DNA from: Thiothrix subterranea
Lineage (GTDB): Bacteria > Pseudomonadota > Gammaproteobacteria > Thiotrichales > Thiotrichaceae
Length of the DNA stretch: 64,000 nt
Direction: 5' to 3'
Assembly (NCBI RefSeq): GCF_016772315.1
Contig: NZ_CP053482.1
Span: 3,529,501-3,593,500, forward strand
Under the pieces are notes generated by a model, which ran no database searches, was not told the DNA's origin, and saw nothing but the letters and a program-made list of their open reading frames with translations. Shown here piece after piece: positions 29,536-38,990 of the stretch. The translations under genes and the position numbers were made by a program. How positions within the stretch are numbered: position 1 is the stretch's first letter; each line of letters begins with the position of its first letter.

Positions 29536-30156
29536 GTGATCGGCATCCTCGGCGGCACCTTCGACCCCATCCACCACGCGCACTTACGCACGGCGCTTGA
29601 AGTTGCGGAACACTTCGGCATTAGCGACATGCGCTTAATTCCGGGCAAGCAACCACCGCACCGCCCGCAACCCATTGCCAGGCCAGAGCAACGATTGGCA
29701 ATGCTGCAAGCCGCGATTGCCACCGAACCGCGTTTACACGCCGATGACCGTGAACTTCGCCGCGAGGGGCATTCCTACAGCTTCGACACGCTGCAAACCT
29801 TCCGCGCTGAAGTCGGTAACGAACGCCCGCTGCTGTTCACGTTGGGCTTCGATGCCTTCCTGCATTTTGAGCGTTGGCACCGTTGGGATGAAATTTTAGC
29901 ACTCGCGCATCTGGTCGTGGTGCACCGTCCAAGGTATAGTCTGCCCCCTAACGGTTGGTATGAACCTTTCCTCAGCACAAACCCCGATGATTTACGCGCC
30001 ACACCCGCAGGCAGGATTTACCTCTTAAGCGTTACCGCTCTCGATATTTCTGCCACCCATCTGCGTATGCTATTGAAACAGGGTAAAAGCCCCCGATATT
30101 TACTACCAGACAGCGTTCTGGATTATATTCAACGACATCAACTTTACTGTGAATAA
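29536..30156 (+). CDS. nadD: Nicotinate-nucleotide adenylyltransferase
   Basis: 206 residues, GTG start overlapping the last base of the PIN-gene stop. Adenylates nicotinate mononucleotide in NAD synthesis. Nucleotidyltransferase motifs: GGTFDPIHHAHLR (HxGH-type), PGKQPPHR, FTLGFDAFLHFERWHRWDEIL and the C-terminal ISATHLRMLLKQGKSPRYLLPDSV read as ISATxxR. Full length for the bacterial family. Confidence 0.95.
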   Translation: MIGILGGTFDPIHHAHLRTALEVAEHFGISDMRLIPGKQPPHRPQPIARPEQRLAMLQAAIATEPRLHADDRELRREGHSYSFDTLQTFRAEVGNERPLLFTLGFDAFLHFERWHRWDEILALAHLVVVHRPRYSLPPNGWYEPFLSTNPDDLRATPAGRIYLLSVTALDISATHLRMLLKQGKSPRYLLPDSVLDYIQRHQLYCE

Positions 30157-30159
30157 TTA

Positions 30160-30528
30160 ATGGAACTCGAAACACTTAAGCAATTAGTAGTGACCACACT
30201 GGACGATATGAAAGGTCAAGACATCAAGACGATTGATGTGCGTGGCAAATCGTCCATCACCGATATGATGGTAATCGTGACAGGCAACTCCAACCGTCAC
30301 GTCAAATCCCTTGCGGATGCGGTTGAACTGGCGGTGAAAGAAGCCGGTGTGCAGCCATTGGGTATTGAAGGCGACGCGCAATCCGACTGGGTATTGCTTG
30401 ACCTAAATGACATTATCCTACACGTCATGCTGGCCAGCACCCGCGACTACTACAATCTGGAAAAGCTCTGGGAAGTCGGTGAAGGTCTTCCACAATCGCG
30501 TCCTAGTATGCTGGGGACGCCGGACTAA
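30160..30528 (+). CDS. rsfS: Ribosomal silencing factor
   Basis: 122 residues, DUF143/Iojap family. Binds uL14 and prevents 50S-30S joining when nutrients are low. Family core visible: IDVRGKSSITDMMVIVTGNSN, GIEGDAQSDWVLLDLNDIILHVM and RDYYNLEKLW. Three nt after nadD and directly abutting rlmH, the usual order. Confidence 0.95.
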   Translation: MELETLKQLVVTTLDDMKGQDIKTIDVRGKSSITDMMVIVTGNSNRHVKSLADAVELAVKEAGVQPLGIEGDAQSDWVLLDLNDIILHVMLASTRDYYNLEKLWEVGEGLPQSRPSMLGTPD

Positions 30529-31002
30529 GTGCGCATTCATTTATTAGCCATTGGCACGAAAATGCCGGGCTGGGTCAATACTGGCACGGAAGAATACGCG
30601 GGGCGAATGCCGCCGCAATGTCAATTGTTGATCCGCGAAATTGCCGCTGAGAAACGCACCAAAAACAGCGATTTGAACCGCATTCGGCAGAGTGAAGGTG
30701 AAAAGTTGCTGGCAGCGATTCCCGACGGCAATCTCGTGATCACGCTCGATGTAAAAGGCAAGCCTTGGTCAACCGAACAGCTTGCCCAGCAACTCGATAG
30801 CTGGATGATGTCCGGTCGCGATGTCAGCTTACTGGTCGGCGGCCCTGAAGGGTTGTCGCCCGCGTGCTTGCAACGCGCGGAGCAAAGCTGGTCGCTGTCG
30901 CCGCTAACGTTTCCGCATCCGCTGGTGCGGATTGTGGTGGCGGAACAATTGTTTCGTGCTTGGAGTATTTTGACTAACCACCCTTACCATCGCGGGGATT
31001 AA
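30529..31002 (+). CDS. rlmH: 23S rRNA pseudouridine-1915 N3-methyltransferase
   Basis: 157 residues, GTG start immediately after the rsfS stop. SPOUT methyltransferase; the trefoil-knot SAM loop [18 protein letters not shown] and the C-terminal [22 protein letters not shown], ending NHPYHRGD, are diagnostic. Confidence 0.96.
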   Translation: MRIHLLAIGTKMPGWVNTGTEEYAGRMPPQCQLLIREIAAEKRTKNSDLNRIRQSEGEKLLAAIPDGNLVITLDVKGKPWSTEQLAQQLDSWMMSGRDVSLLVGGPEGLSPACLQRAEQSWSLSPLTFPHPLVRIVVAEQLFRAWSILTNHPYHRGD

Positions 31003-31644
31003 ATGCACGCACCACAGCTTATTCTAGCGTCTGCCTCACCCCGTCGTTGCGAATTGCTGGCGCAAATTGGCATTCACTTTGTGGTGCAAACAGCGGATGT
31101 GGATGAAACGCCATTGTTGGGGGAATCAGCAGCAGCGTTGGTAAAACGTTTAGCTATCCTCAAAGCAGAAACGGTTTGGAATGCTAAGCAGGAAGGAAGA
31201 GGGCGACCGCCGGTCGCCCCTACCGATGATTTGCGTAGGGGCGACCGGCGGTCGCCCTCTTCCCCTGTTTTGGGTGCAGACACGCTAGGCATTCTCAATG
31301 GTGAATTGCTGGTAAAGCCCCGCGATTTCGCCCACGCGCAACACATGCTGCGGCAAATGTCGGGGCAAACGCACGAAATTCTCACGGCGGTGGCGTTAAC
31401 CACTGCGACCGGCACACAAGTAGCGCTAAGCCACAACTTGGTTAAGTTCCGTACCATCACAGATTCCGAAATTCTGGCATACTGGGCAAGTGGTGAACCA
31501 CACGACAAAGCCGGGGCGTATGCGATTCAAGGGATTGGCGCAGTTTTTATCGAAAAGCTCGAAGGTTCTTACTCTGGGGTCATGGGTTTGCCGCTGTTTG
31601 AAACGGCGCAACTGCTGGCAACGGCAGGCATTAATACCTTATAA
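31003..31644 (+). CDS. maf: Maf/YhdE nucleoside triphosphate pyrophosphatase with in-frame repeat insertion
   Basis: 213 residues; hydrolyses dTTP/UTP and modified nucleotides. LASASPRRCELLAQIG, DVDETPL, VLGADTLGILNGELLVKPRD, SGQTHEILTAVAL and EPHDKAGAYAIQGIGAVFIEKLEGSYSGVMGLP are the family blocks. Between the ETVWNAKQ helix and VLGADT lies an extra Arg/Pro/Asp-rich stretch of 23 codons encoded by a 69-bp perfect palindrome; without it the protein would have the usual length of about 190. The catalytic residues are on both sides and intact. Confidence 0.93.
   Translation: MHAPQLILASASPRRCELLAQIGIHFVVQTADVDETPLLGESAAALVKRLAILKAETVWNAKQEGRGRPPVAPTDDLRRGDRRSPSSPVLGADTLGILNGELLVKPRDFAHAQHMLRQMSGQTHEILTAVALTTATGTQVALSHNLVKFRTITDSEILAYWASGEPHDKAGAYAIQGIGAVFIEKLEGSYSGVMGLPLFETAQLLATAGINTL
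31195..31263. repeat. 69-bp perfect inverted repeat inside maf
   Basis: Arms 31195-31223 and 31235-31263 are 29-bp perfect reverse complements (starting GGAAGAGGGCGACCGCC) around an 11-nt spacer. The core GACCGCCGGTC is itself palindromic. Total length is exactly 23 codons. Confidence 0.95.
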
Positions 31645-31670
31645 AAATCATTACTACCACAGGCAGACTC

Positions 31671-33149
31671 ATGAGCGCAGAACTCCTAATCAATGTTACC
31701 CCGCAAGAATCACGGGTTGCCTTGCTCGAAAATGGCTGTTTGCAAGAGGTGCTGATTGAACGCACCACCCGCAAAGGCATTGTCGGCAATATTTACAAAG
31801 GCAAAGTCAGCCGCGTACTACCGGGGATGGAAGCGGCTTTTATCGACATTGGTTTGGAAAAATCGGCATTTTTGCACGCTTCTGACCTCACGCACCCTTC
31901 GCTGGAAGAATTTCAAGGCAATGCTATTCCACGCCCGACCCTGCAAATTAGCGAATTGCTTTACGAGGGCAAAAAGCTGTTGGTGCAAGTCATTAAAGAT
32001 CCGCTCGGCACTAAGGGGGCGCGTTTGACCACACACGTCACCATTCCCTCGCGCTTTTTGGTGCTGATGCCGGATAACAACAATGTCGGTGTTTCGGGCA
32101 AGATTGAAGAGGGCGCAGAACGCGAACGCCTGCGGGCAACGATCGAACAGTTACGCATTGAATTTGGCAGTGAGCAAGGTTTCATCGTGCGTACTGCTGC
32201 CGAAGGGATCAGTGAAGACGATTTGCGCCGTGATATGAAGTTTTTGTGCAAACTCTGGAGCAGTATTTCCAAGTCGTCGGTTGAGTCGCCCGCGCCAACC
32301 TTGGTGTATTCGGATTTACCTTTGGTGCTGCGAGTATTGCGCGACATGGTGGGGGAAAAAATTAGCAAAGTGCAGATAGATTCCCGCGAAACTGCTACCA
32401 AAGTCATTGAATTTAGCCAGAAATACATTCCCGATTTAGCCAATGTCATTGAGCATTACCCCGGCGAACGCCCGATTTTTGACTTGCACGGCGTGGAAGA
32501 AGAAATCCAAAAAGCCTTGCAGCGTAAAGTGCCGCTCAAATCTGGTGGTTATTTGATCATTGATCAAACCGAGGCGATGACCACGATTGACGTGAATACC
32601 GGCGGCTTTGTTGGCAGCCGCAATCTCGAAGAAACCATTTTTCGCACCAATCTGGAAGCGGCGCAAACCATTGCCCGCCAGCTACGCCTGCGCAATTTGG
32701 GCGGCATTATCATTATTGATTTCATCGACATGCTGCAACACGACCACCGCCAACAGGTGTTGAAGTTGCTGGAAAAATCGTTGGAACGCGATTACGCCAA
32801 AACTTACGTCTGCGATGTGTCGCCGTTGGGTTTGGTGGAGATGACCCGCAAACGTACCCGCGAAAGCTTGGAACATGTGCTGTGCCAGCCTTGTCCTTGT
32901 TGCAATGGCAACGGTTTTATCAAAAGCGCGGAAACGGTGTGTTACGAAATCTTCCGCGAAATTTTGCGGGCAGTACGTCAATTTGATGCACGCGAATTAC
33001 TGGTATTAGCGTCGCAGGAAACCGTGGATTTGTTGCTGGATGAAGAATCCGACAGTCTGGCCGAATTGCAGCAATTCGTGGGGATTCCGATCCGCTTACA
33101 GGTGGAAGCACTTTACACGCAGGAGCACTTCGACGTTGTACTTCTCTAG
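31671..33149 (+). CDS. rng: Ribonuclease G
   Basis: 492 residues. Endoribonuclease for 16S rRNA 5' maturation and mRNA decay. N-terminal S1 domain (GNIYKGKVSRVLPGMEAAFIDIG), RNase H-like catalytic DVNTGGFVGSRNLEETIFRTN and GGIIIIDFIDM with the metal-binding acids, and the Zn-link CQPCPCCNGNG. Length and absence of a long C-terminal tail point to RNase G rather than RNase E. Confidence 0.95.
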   Translation: MSAELLINVTPQESRVALLENGCLQEVLIERTTRKGIVGNIYKGKVSRVLPGMEAAFIDIGLEKSAFLHASDLTHPSLEEFQGNAIPRPTLQISELLYEGKKLLVQVIKDPLGTKGARLTTHVTIPSRFLVLMPDNNNVGVSGKIEEGAERERLRATIEQLRIEFGSEQGFIVRTAAEGISEDDLRRDMKFLCKLWSSISKSSVESPAPTLVYSDLPLVLRVLRDMVGEKISKVQIDSRETATKVIEFSQKYIPDLANVIEHYPGERPIFDLHGVEEEIQKALQRKVPLKSGGYLIIDQTEAMTTIDVNTGGFVGSRNLEETIFRTNLEAAQTIARQLRLRNLGGIIIIDFIDMLQHDHRQQVLKLLEKSLERDYAKTYVCDVSPLGLVEMTRKRTRESLEHVLCQPCPCCNGNGFIKSAETVCYEIFREILRAVRQFDARELLVLASQETVDLLLDEESDSLAELQQFVGIPIRLQVEALYTQEHFDVVLL

Positions 33150-36100
33150 GAGGCAGGGCGGTTTTGTATTACGCCTCACCTACCTGCTACTCACTTTCTT
33201 GTTCCATTGGGCGATTTTTCTGGTTGCGCTGGTGGGGCTGGCGCATTTGTGGTTGCCAATGGTCGATGACTACAAAGGCATACTGGAACAAGAGTTGTCG
33301 AGCTTTGTTGGCAATCCGATCAGCATTGGGCAAATTCGTGTCGACCACGACAGCGAGGAATTGCGCTGGGTGTTGGAAAATTTGCAACTCACTGACGATG
33401 CTTCCGGGCAATCTCCTATCCAAATCCGCCAACTGAGCCTGACGGTAGACTGGCGCGAAAGCTTGCGCACCTTGCGCTTGCAACCGGCAGATATTGTGCT
33501 CGAAGGGGTGGAGTTTATCCTGCGCCAAGAAGCCAATGCGTTGCCAGAAGTACAGGGCTTGCGTTTTCCCTTGCCGGGGCAGAAAAATACCGCGCTGAAT
33601 ATTGAGCGCCAATCACCGATTCGCATCAGCATCAACAGTGGCTTTGTGCATTGGATGGATGTCACCAACCACCGCACCCTGACTTTGAGTGATTTGCAAT
33701 TCATGGGTGAAATTTTGCCGAATGAAATCACCTTGCAAGCGGATGCCTTATTTCCCCCCGCGATTGGGGAAACCTTGGGCGTCGACGCGGTATTGCACCA
33801 AGTCACGAACGCGGCAGGCAAACCGCAATGGGACGGCACGCTCCATACTCGTACTCGGATTTTTAACCTCGCGGCTTTGCCGTCGCCGGAGCTGCAACAC
33901 TACGGGGTGAATGCCGGTGGTTTGAAGCTCGATGCCACGATTACAGCCGCCGCAGGCAAGCCCCTGCACATCCGTGGCGAGGGTGAAATTCAGCATTTGG
34001 GGTGGGCAGGTAATGCGCAGACTCCCGCACTACAAGGCGTGAATGCGACATTTGCAGCGGCTAACGAAGGCGGTAGCGTCAAGGTTAAGCTCAACGATAG
34101 CCCGTTAAGTTACCCGCTGTGGTTTGAAAAAACCTTGCAGGTGGATAGCTTGGCAGCGGATCTGAACTGGCAAGTCAAAGCGGATGGCTGGCATTGGCAA
34201 CTCACTCACCTACAAGCGGAAAACCCCGATCTTACCCTGCAAGGCACAGGAACGTTGGCGCTACCGACGCATCAAGCCCCGGCTATTGACCTTAATATGG
34301 CCTTCGCGACGCGCCGTACCGTGGATAATGTGCGCGATTACATCCCCGCGATTATTCCCGATAACACCGAAAAGTGGTTAAAAACGGCGATTGTGAAAGG
34401 CTACGTACCGAAGGGTGAATTTGTATTGCGCGGCAATCCGGCGGATTTTCCATTTCAACAGAATGCTGGGCTATTCGATATTCGTTTCGATATTGAACAA
34501 GGTGTATTGGCATATTTACCGGAATGGCCGGTCGCTAATGCCGTGAACGGTGAGCTGCATTTTCACAATGCGGATATGAATGCGACGGTGCACAGCGCTC
34601 GGATTATGGATTTGGCGGTGACGGGCGGCACGGTGGCGATTCCCAATATGCATACCCCCGATACGCACTTGTTGCTTGATTTGAAGACACAAGGGGATTT
34701 GCAAGCGCACATGAATTATTTGCGCGATGCCCCGATTGGGCGCAGTTTGCGGGATTTTATGCAAGTTGCTGAGTTTTCCGGTAAGTCGGCATTGCACCTG
34801 AAATTGGATGTACCCTTGAGGCAAGCGACACTGGAACAACAAGGCGTAGCGGTGGATGGCGTGGTGAGTTTGCAGGGCAACCGCTTTGCGATTCCGGCGT
34901 ATGCGCAAATCTTTACCGACTTGCACGGGCAGGTGCATTTTGATCAGCATGGCGTGGCTGCAAACGAGGCAAGTGGGCAATACCGCGAGCAACCGCTCAA
35001 ATTGTCAGCACGTACTGATAAAACCCAAGGCATTATCAACGTCGATTTGCAGCAGCAACAACAACCCGCAGTGTTTTTCCCAGAAAGCCTTGCCAGTTTG
35101 CGCCAATACCTCAGTGGCAAGGCATTGGTGAATACGCATTTGGAACTGCCTGCCTTTGGTGGGAATGCCAGCATGGGAAAAACACTCACGAGTTTGAAAG
35201 TGCAGGCGCGTAGCCAGTTGCAAGGTGTGACCATTACATTACCACCCCCGTTTGGCAAAACGGCAGCGGAGGCGCGTGAATTACACGTGGACGTTGACTT
35301 GCCGTTTGATTCGGCGAAACCTTGGCAAGCACGGGTGGAGTTGGGTAAACACTTGAAAGTGCAAGCGCGTTTGCCACACAAGGGTAAACAAGCAACTGCC
35401 ATTGGCATCGGTTTGGGTGACAAGCCGGTTAAATTGCCTGCGAGTGGCATTCAAGTCGATGGCGAGTTGGCAGAACTCGATGTGCTGGATTGGCAGGCGC
35501 TGGGAATGTTTGGCGGCGCAGGATCAACCTCCGCTGCAATACCGACCGAGTTTCAAGCCGATGTGAAGGTTGGCAAGTTGACCGTGGGTCAACAGTCGCT
35601 AGGCAACGCAGCGCTTAGCGTGAGCGGTGGTGACATTCTCAAAGCGCATCTGCGGGCAGATAATTTACAAGCTAACGCGCATTTGCCAGTCAAGGCAATG
35701 GCAAGTGGGCGGGTGAATATTGATGCGCAACACCTTGATCTTGATCAGCTTGGTAAGCAGTTACCGACGGGCGCGTCGACAGCGGGTAACGGTTTATCGC
35801 CGGTAAATTTTCCCTCCATGCGATTTACGTGCACCGATTGCAGCAAGGGCGATTTTCCGCTTCAGTCGGTTAGTCTCAATTTGAATAAATCCCGCGATGC
35901 GTTGTTGATTGAGCAGTTGGAGATTCGGCATCCGCTGATGGTGTTATCAGCCTCTAAAGGGCGCTGGTATACGGCGGCGGATGGCATTCCCTACACCGAA
36001 TTGACCGCCACCGCAACCCTGGCTGAACCGGGCAAGTTGTTGGCGAAACCGGGCAAAATTCCCGCTTTGCAAGGTGGCGCATTAACTGCCAACGCGCAGT

Positions 36101-36663
36101 TGCAGTGGCAAGGTGCGCCGTTTAATTTTGCCTTGGCAAATCTGAATGGCGCGATTCAAGCCAAACTTGGCAAAGGCAGTTTGACCGATGTTGACCCCGG
36201 TTTAGGGCGCTTATTGGGTTTATTGGATGCGCAACGTTTGCCGAATCGACTGGCCTTGGATTTCCGCGATATGACGGTGAAAGGCGCGGCATTTGATGCT
36301 ATCACCGGCAGTTTTCGCTTGAAAAACGGCGTGCTGACAACCCACGATACCCTCATCGAAGCCGCTGCAATGGTGGCAGGTATTGAAGGCAGCCTCGATT
36401 TGAGCCGCAAAACCCTGAATCATACGGTGACAGTGATACCAAATTTGCGTTCAACCTTGCCCGTGGTGGGCGCGGCTTTGGGCGGCATCGGTGGTGGTGC
36501 GGCAATGTTGCTGTTGAATTCCTTGACAGAAAAATCCGCTGCGCACCAAGTGCAAACTGCAAATGGCTTGCGCTATCGCGTGACCGGTTCATGGGAAGCA
36601 CCGGACATTATCGAATTAAAAGCACCATTCAAAAAGACGGATGTTGATGTTTTGATGCATTGA
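33136..36663 (+). CDS. yhdP: YhdP family AsmA-like envelope protein
   Basis: About 1175 residues. One N-terminal membrane helix (LTYLLLTFLFHWAIFLVALVG) followed by a very long periplasmic beta-rich region ending in an AsmA-like domain (LDLSRKTLNHTVTVIPNLRS, GGIGGGAAMLL). YhdP, with TamB and YdbH, forms bridge-like proteins that carry phospholipid to the outer membrane. The start is uncertain: TTG 33136 has AGGAG 10 nt upstream and overlaps rng by 14 nt; a strong AGGAGG at 33148-33153 has no in-frame ATG/GTG/TTG at suitable distance. Confidence 0.88.
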   Translation: MYFSRRQGGFVLRLTYLLLTFLFHWAIFLVALVGLAHLWLPMVDDYKGILEQELSSFVGNPISIGQIRVDHDSEELRWVLENLQLTDDASGQSPIQIRQLSLTVDWRESLRTLRLQPADIVLEGVEFILRQEANALPEVQGLRFPLPGQKNTALNIERQSPIRISINSGFVHWMDVTNHRTLTLSDLQFMGEILPNEITLQADALFPPAIGETLGVDAVLHQVTNAAGKPQWDGTLHTRTRIFNLAALPSPELQHYGVNAGGLKLDATITAAAGKPLHIRGEGEIQHLGWAGNAQTPALQGVNATFAAANEGGSVKVKLNDSPLSYPLWFEKTLQVDSLAADLNWQVKADGWHWQLTHLQAENPDLTLQGTGTLALPTHQAPAIDLNMAFATRRTVDNVRDYIPAIIPDNTEKWLKTAIVKGYVPKGEFVLRGNPADFPFQQNAGLFDIRFDIEQGVLAYLPEWPVANAVNGELHFHNADMNATVHSARIMDLAVTGGTVAIPNMHTPDTHLLLDLKTQGDLQAHMNYLRDAPIGRSLRDFMQVAEFSGKSALHLKLDVPLRQATLEQQGVAVDGVVSLQGNRFAIPAYAQIFTDLHGQVHFDQHGVAANEASGQYREQPLKLSARTDKTQGIINVDLQQQQQPAVFFPESLASLRQYLSGKALVNTHLELPAFGGNASMGKTLTSLKVQARSQLQGVTITLPPPFGKTAAEARELHVDVDLPFDSAKPWQARVELGKHLKVQARLPHKGKQATAIGIGLGDKPVKLPASGIQVDGELAELDVLDWQALGMFGGAGSTSAAIPTEFQADVKVGKLTVGQQSLGNAALSVSGGDILKAHLRADNLQANAHLPVKAMASGRVNIDAQHLDLDQLGKQLPTGASTAGNGLSPVNFPSMRFTCTDCSKGDFPLQSVSLNLNKSRDALLIEQLEIRHPLMVLSASKGRWYTAADGIPYTELTATATLAEPGKLLAKPGKIPALQGGALTANAQLQWQGAPFNFALANLNGAIQAKLGKGSLTDVDPGLGRLLGLLDAQRLPNRLALDFRDMTVKGAAFDAITGSFRLKNGVLTTHDTLIEAAAMVAGIEGSLDLSRKTLNHTVTVIPNLRSTLPVVGAALGGIGGGAAMLLLNSLTEKSAAHQVQTANGLRYRVTGSWEAPDIIELKAPFKKTDVDVLMH

Positions 36664-36703
36664 ACAGACAATGACACCACGCACACAGTAAGGGGAAATC
36701 AGC

Positions 36704-37540
36704 ATGGCGTTAATCGCAGCACTACAAATGGCAGCAGGCCCGAATGTTCCGGCAAATTTGTTGGAAGCAGGACGCTTGATTAAGGAAGCAGCAGCACGCG
36801 GCGCAGGCATGGTAGTGCTTCCCGAAACCTTTGCCATGATGGGTGTCGCCGATGCCGATAAAGTGAAAGTCGCGGAAACCTTCGGAGAAGGGCCGATCCA
36901 AGCATTCTTGAGCCAGCAAGCCCGCAAGTACGGCGTGTGGATTATTGCGGGTACGATTCCGATTCGTTCTGATGATCCGGCGCGTTCTTATGCCGCCTCG
37001 CTCATGTACGATGCCAAAGGCAAGGTGGTGGCGCGTTACGACAAAATTCATCTCTTCGATGTCATGCTCAGCGAGAATCAGGAAGTGTATACCGAGAGCG
37101 ACACAACCATGCCGGGTAAAACGCCGGTGGTGGTGGATACGCCGTTTGGCAAGGTCGGAATGTCGGTGTGTTACGACTTGCGTTTCCCGGAATTGTACCG
37201 GCGCTTATCCGAGCAGGGGGCGCAAATTTTAGTAGTTCCCGCAGCCTTTACCGAGTTGACGGGCAAGGCGCACTGGGAAGTGTTATTGCGGGCGCGGGCG
37301 ATTGAAAACCTGTGTTACGTGGTTGCTCCCGGACAAGGCGGGTATCACGTCAGCGGACGCACGACCTACGGTCACAGCATGATTGTGGACTATTGGGGGC
37401 GGGTACGCGGGGTGCGTGAAAAAGGCGCTGGCGTGGTTTTGGCTGACATTGATTTGGATGCATTGCAACAAACCCGCAAGACCTTTCCGGTACTGTCCCA
37501 CCGTTGCCCGACACAAAATATTAATCAAGGAATAGCATGA
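36704..37540 (+). CDS. Nitrilase-superfamily amidase (Nit1/deaminated glutathione amidase type)
   Basis: 278 residues. Carbon-nitrogen hydrolase with the Glu-Lys-Cys triad: E41 in VVLPETFAM, Lys in ARYDKIHLFDV, Cys in MSVCYDLRFPELYR. HLFDV and SESD-type residues and the position between yhdP and tldD match the Nit family whose members remove the amide from deaminated glutathione. Its stop overlaps the tldD ATG (ATGA). Exact substrate is inferred from family. Confidence 0.88.
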   Translation: MALIAALQMAAGPNVPANLLEAGRLIKEAAARGAGMVVLPETFAMMGVADADKVKVAETFGEGPIQAFLSQQARKYGVWIIAGTIPIRSDDPARSYAASLMYDAKGKVVARYDKIHLFDVMLSENQEVYTESDTTMPGKTPVVVDTPFGKVGMSVCYDLRFPELYRRLSEQGAQILVVPAAFTELTGKAHWEVLLRARAIENLCYVVAPGQGGYHVSGRTTYGHSMIVDYWGRVRGVREKGAGVVLADIDLDALQQTRKTFPVLSHRCPTQNINQGIA

Positions 37541-38985
37541 AACAGGCATACGATTTTGCTCGTGAGGCATTTTTTGCCCCGACGGGTTTGAGTGAAGCGC
37601 ATTTGGAACAAGTCTTTAGCCAGCTTTTAACCAAAGATACCACGCTGGCGGATTTGTATTTTCAGTCTGCCCGCCATGAATCTTGGGGCTTGGAAGAGGG
37701 CATTATCAAAAGCGGCAGTTACAGCATCGAGCAAGGCGTGGGCGTGCGCTCGGTCTGCGGTGAGCAAACCGGCTTTGCCTACAGCGGCGAAATCACGCTG
37801 CCTGCGTTGCTGGAATCTGCCAAAGCTGCGCGTGCGATCAGCCGTGCGGGGCAATCGGGCGCGGTAAATGCGTGGACAGTGCGTACCCCGCAACGCCCGC
37901 TTTACGGGATAGATGACCCGCTGAATTCGCTTTCCGAAGACGATAAAATCAGCTTTCTGCGCCAAATTGACAGCATTGCGCGGGCAACCAGCCCTTACGT
38001 GCGCCAAGTCATGGCGAGCATGGTAGCCGTGCATGAAATCATTTTGGTGGTGGATGAAACCGGACGCATGACCGCTGATGTGCGTCCGTTAGTACGTGCC
38101 AATGTTTCCGTTATTGTGGAACGCAATGGGCAAACCGAAAGTGCGACGGCAGGCGGTGGCGGGCGTTTCAACCTCGATTATTTCGTGAGTGGCAATAAGG
38201 CGCAAGAGTACGCCGAAGAAGCGGTGCGCAAAGCTTTGATCAATCTGGATGCGGAAGCCGCGCCAGCGGGCAATATGACCGTGGTATTGGGCAATGGTTG
38301 GCCCGGTGTCTTATTGCACGAAGCGATCGGGCACGGTTTGGAAGGCGATTTCAACCGCAAAGGCACATCGGCATTTGCAGGGCGGATTGGCGAACAAGTG
38401 GCTGCCAAAGGCATTACCGTGGTGGATGACGGCACGCTGGAACAACGCCGTGGTTCGTTAAGCGTGGATGATGAAGGCACGCAAACGCAATGCACCACGC
38501 TGATCGAAGACGGCATTCTCAAAGGGTATTTATTTGACCGTCAGAATGCGGCATTGATGGGGACACAATCCACTGGCAATGGTCGGCGTCAGTCTTACGC
38601 CAATTTGCCGATGCCGCGCATGACCAATACGTACATGCGGGCGGGCGACTATGATCCGGCAGAAATCATTGCGTCGGTGGAGAAAGGCATTTACGCAGTG
38701 AATTTCTCTGGCGGGCAAGTCGACATTACGTCGGGGAAATTCGTGTTTTCCGCCTCGGAAGCGTATCAAATCGAAAACGGTAAAATTGGCAAACCCTTGA
38801 AGAACGCCACGCTAATTGGTAATGGCCCGGATGTTTTAACCCGTGTCAGCATGATCGGCAATGATTTGCAACTGGATACCGGCATCGGCGTGTGCGGTAA
38901 AGACGGGCAAAGCGTACCCGTGGGCGTGGGTCAACCAACACTTCGGGTTGACGGTTTAACCGTTGGCGGCACAGCGACAGCATAA
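37537..38985 (+). CDS. tldD: Metalloprotease TldD
   Basis: 482 residues. Zinc peptidase subunit that works as a heterodimer with TldE/PmbA in removing leader peptides from ribosomal peptides such as microcin B17 and in CcdA turnover. The metal-binding HEAIGHGLEGDF (HExxxH) is intact, followed by GSLSVDDEGTQTQ and GNGRRQSYANLPMPRMTN. Full length. Confidence 0.95.
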   Translation: MKQAYDFAREAFFAPTGLSEAHLEQVFSQLLTKDTTLADLYFQSARHESWGLEEGIIKSGSYSIEQGVGVRSVCGEQTGFAYSGEITLPALLESAKAARAISRAGQSGAVNAWTVRTPQRPLYGIDDPLNSLSEDDKISFLRQIDSIARATSPYVRQVMASMVAVHEIILVVDETGRMTADVRPLVRANVSVIVERNGQTESATAGGGGRFNLDYFVSGNKAQEYAEEAVRKALINLDAEAAPAGNMTVVLGNGWPGVLLHEAIGHGLEGDFNRKGTSAFAGRIGEQVAAKGITVVDDGTLEQRRGSLSVDDEGTQTQCTTLIEDGILKGYLFDRQNAALMGTQSTGNGRRQSYANLPMPRMTNTYMRAGDYDPAEIIASVEKGIYAVNFSGGQVDITSGKFVFSASEAYQIENGKIGKPLKNATLIGNGPDVLTRVSMIGNDLQLDTGIGVCGKDGQSVPVGVGQPTLRVDGLTVGGTATA

Positions 38986-38990
38986 GGATA

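Larger units (their letters stand above)
27887..29536 (+). pseudogene. PIN-domain effector gene split by an IS630-family element
   Basis: The 5' piece 27887-27911 encodes MSSICLID plus one base; the 3' piece from 29052 continues the frame. Joining them with one TA target copy gives an uninterrupted 169-residue protein starting MSSICLIDTSVFTNLLN. PIN ribonuclease residues are then all in place: D8, E51 (IFETGNH), D125 (LGDLTIIKEFD) and D150/D152 (VWSLDSDL). The insertion removes D8 from any protein restarted at GTG 29042, so activity should be lost. The start overlaps the ATPase stop (ATGA) and the end overlaps the nadD GTG. Confidence 0.8.

Noticed and set aside
33164-33436. Small frame with a TTG well placed after AGGAGG
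   Set aside because: It runs in a different frame through the conserved YhdP start and its translation looks like a shadow.
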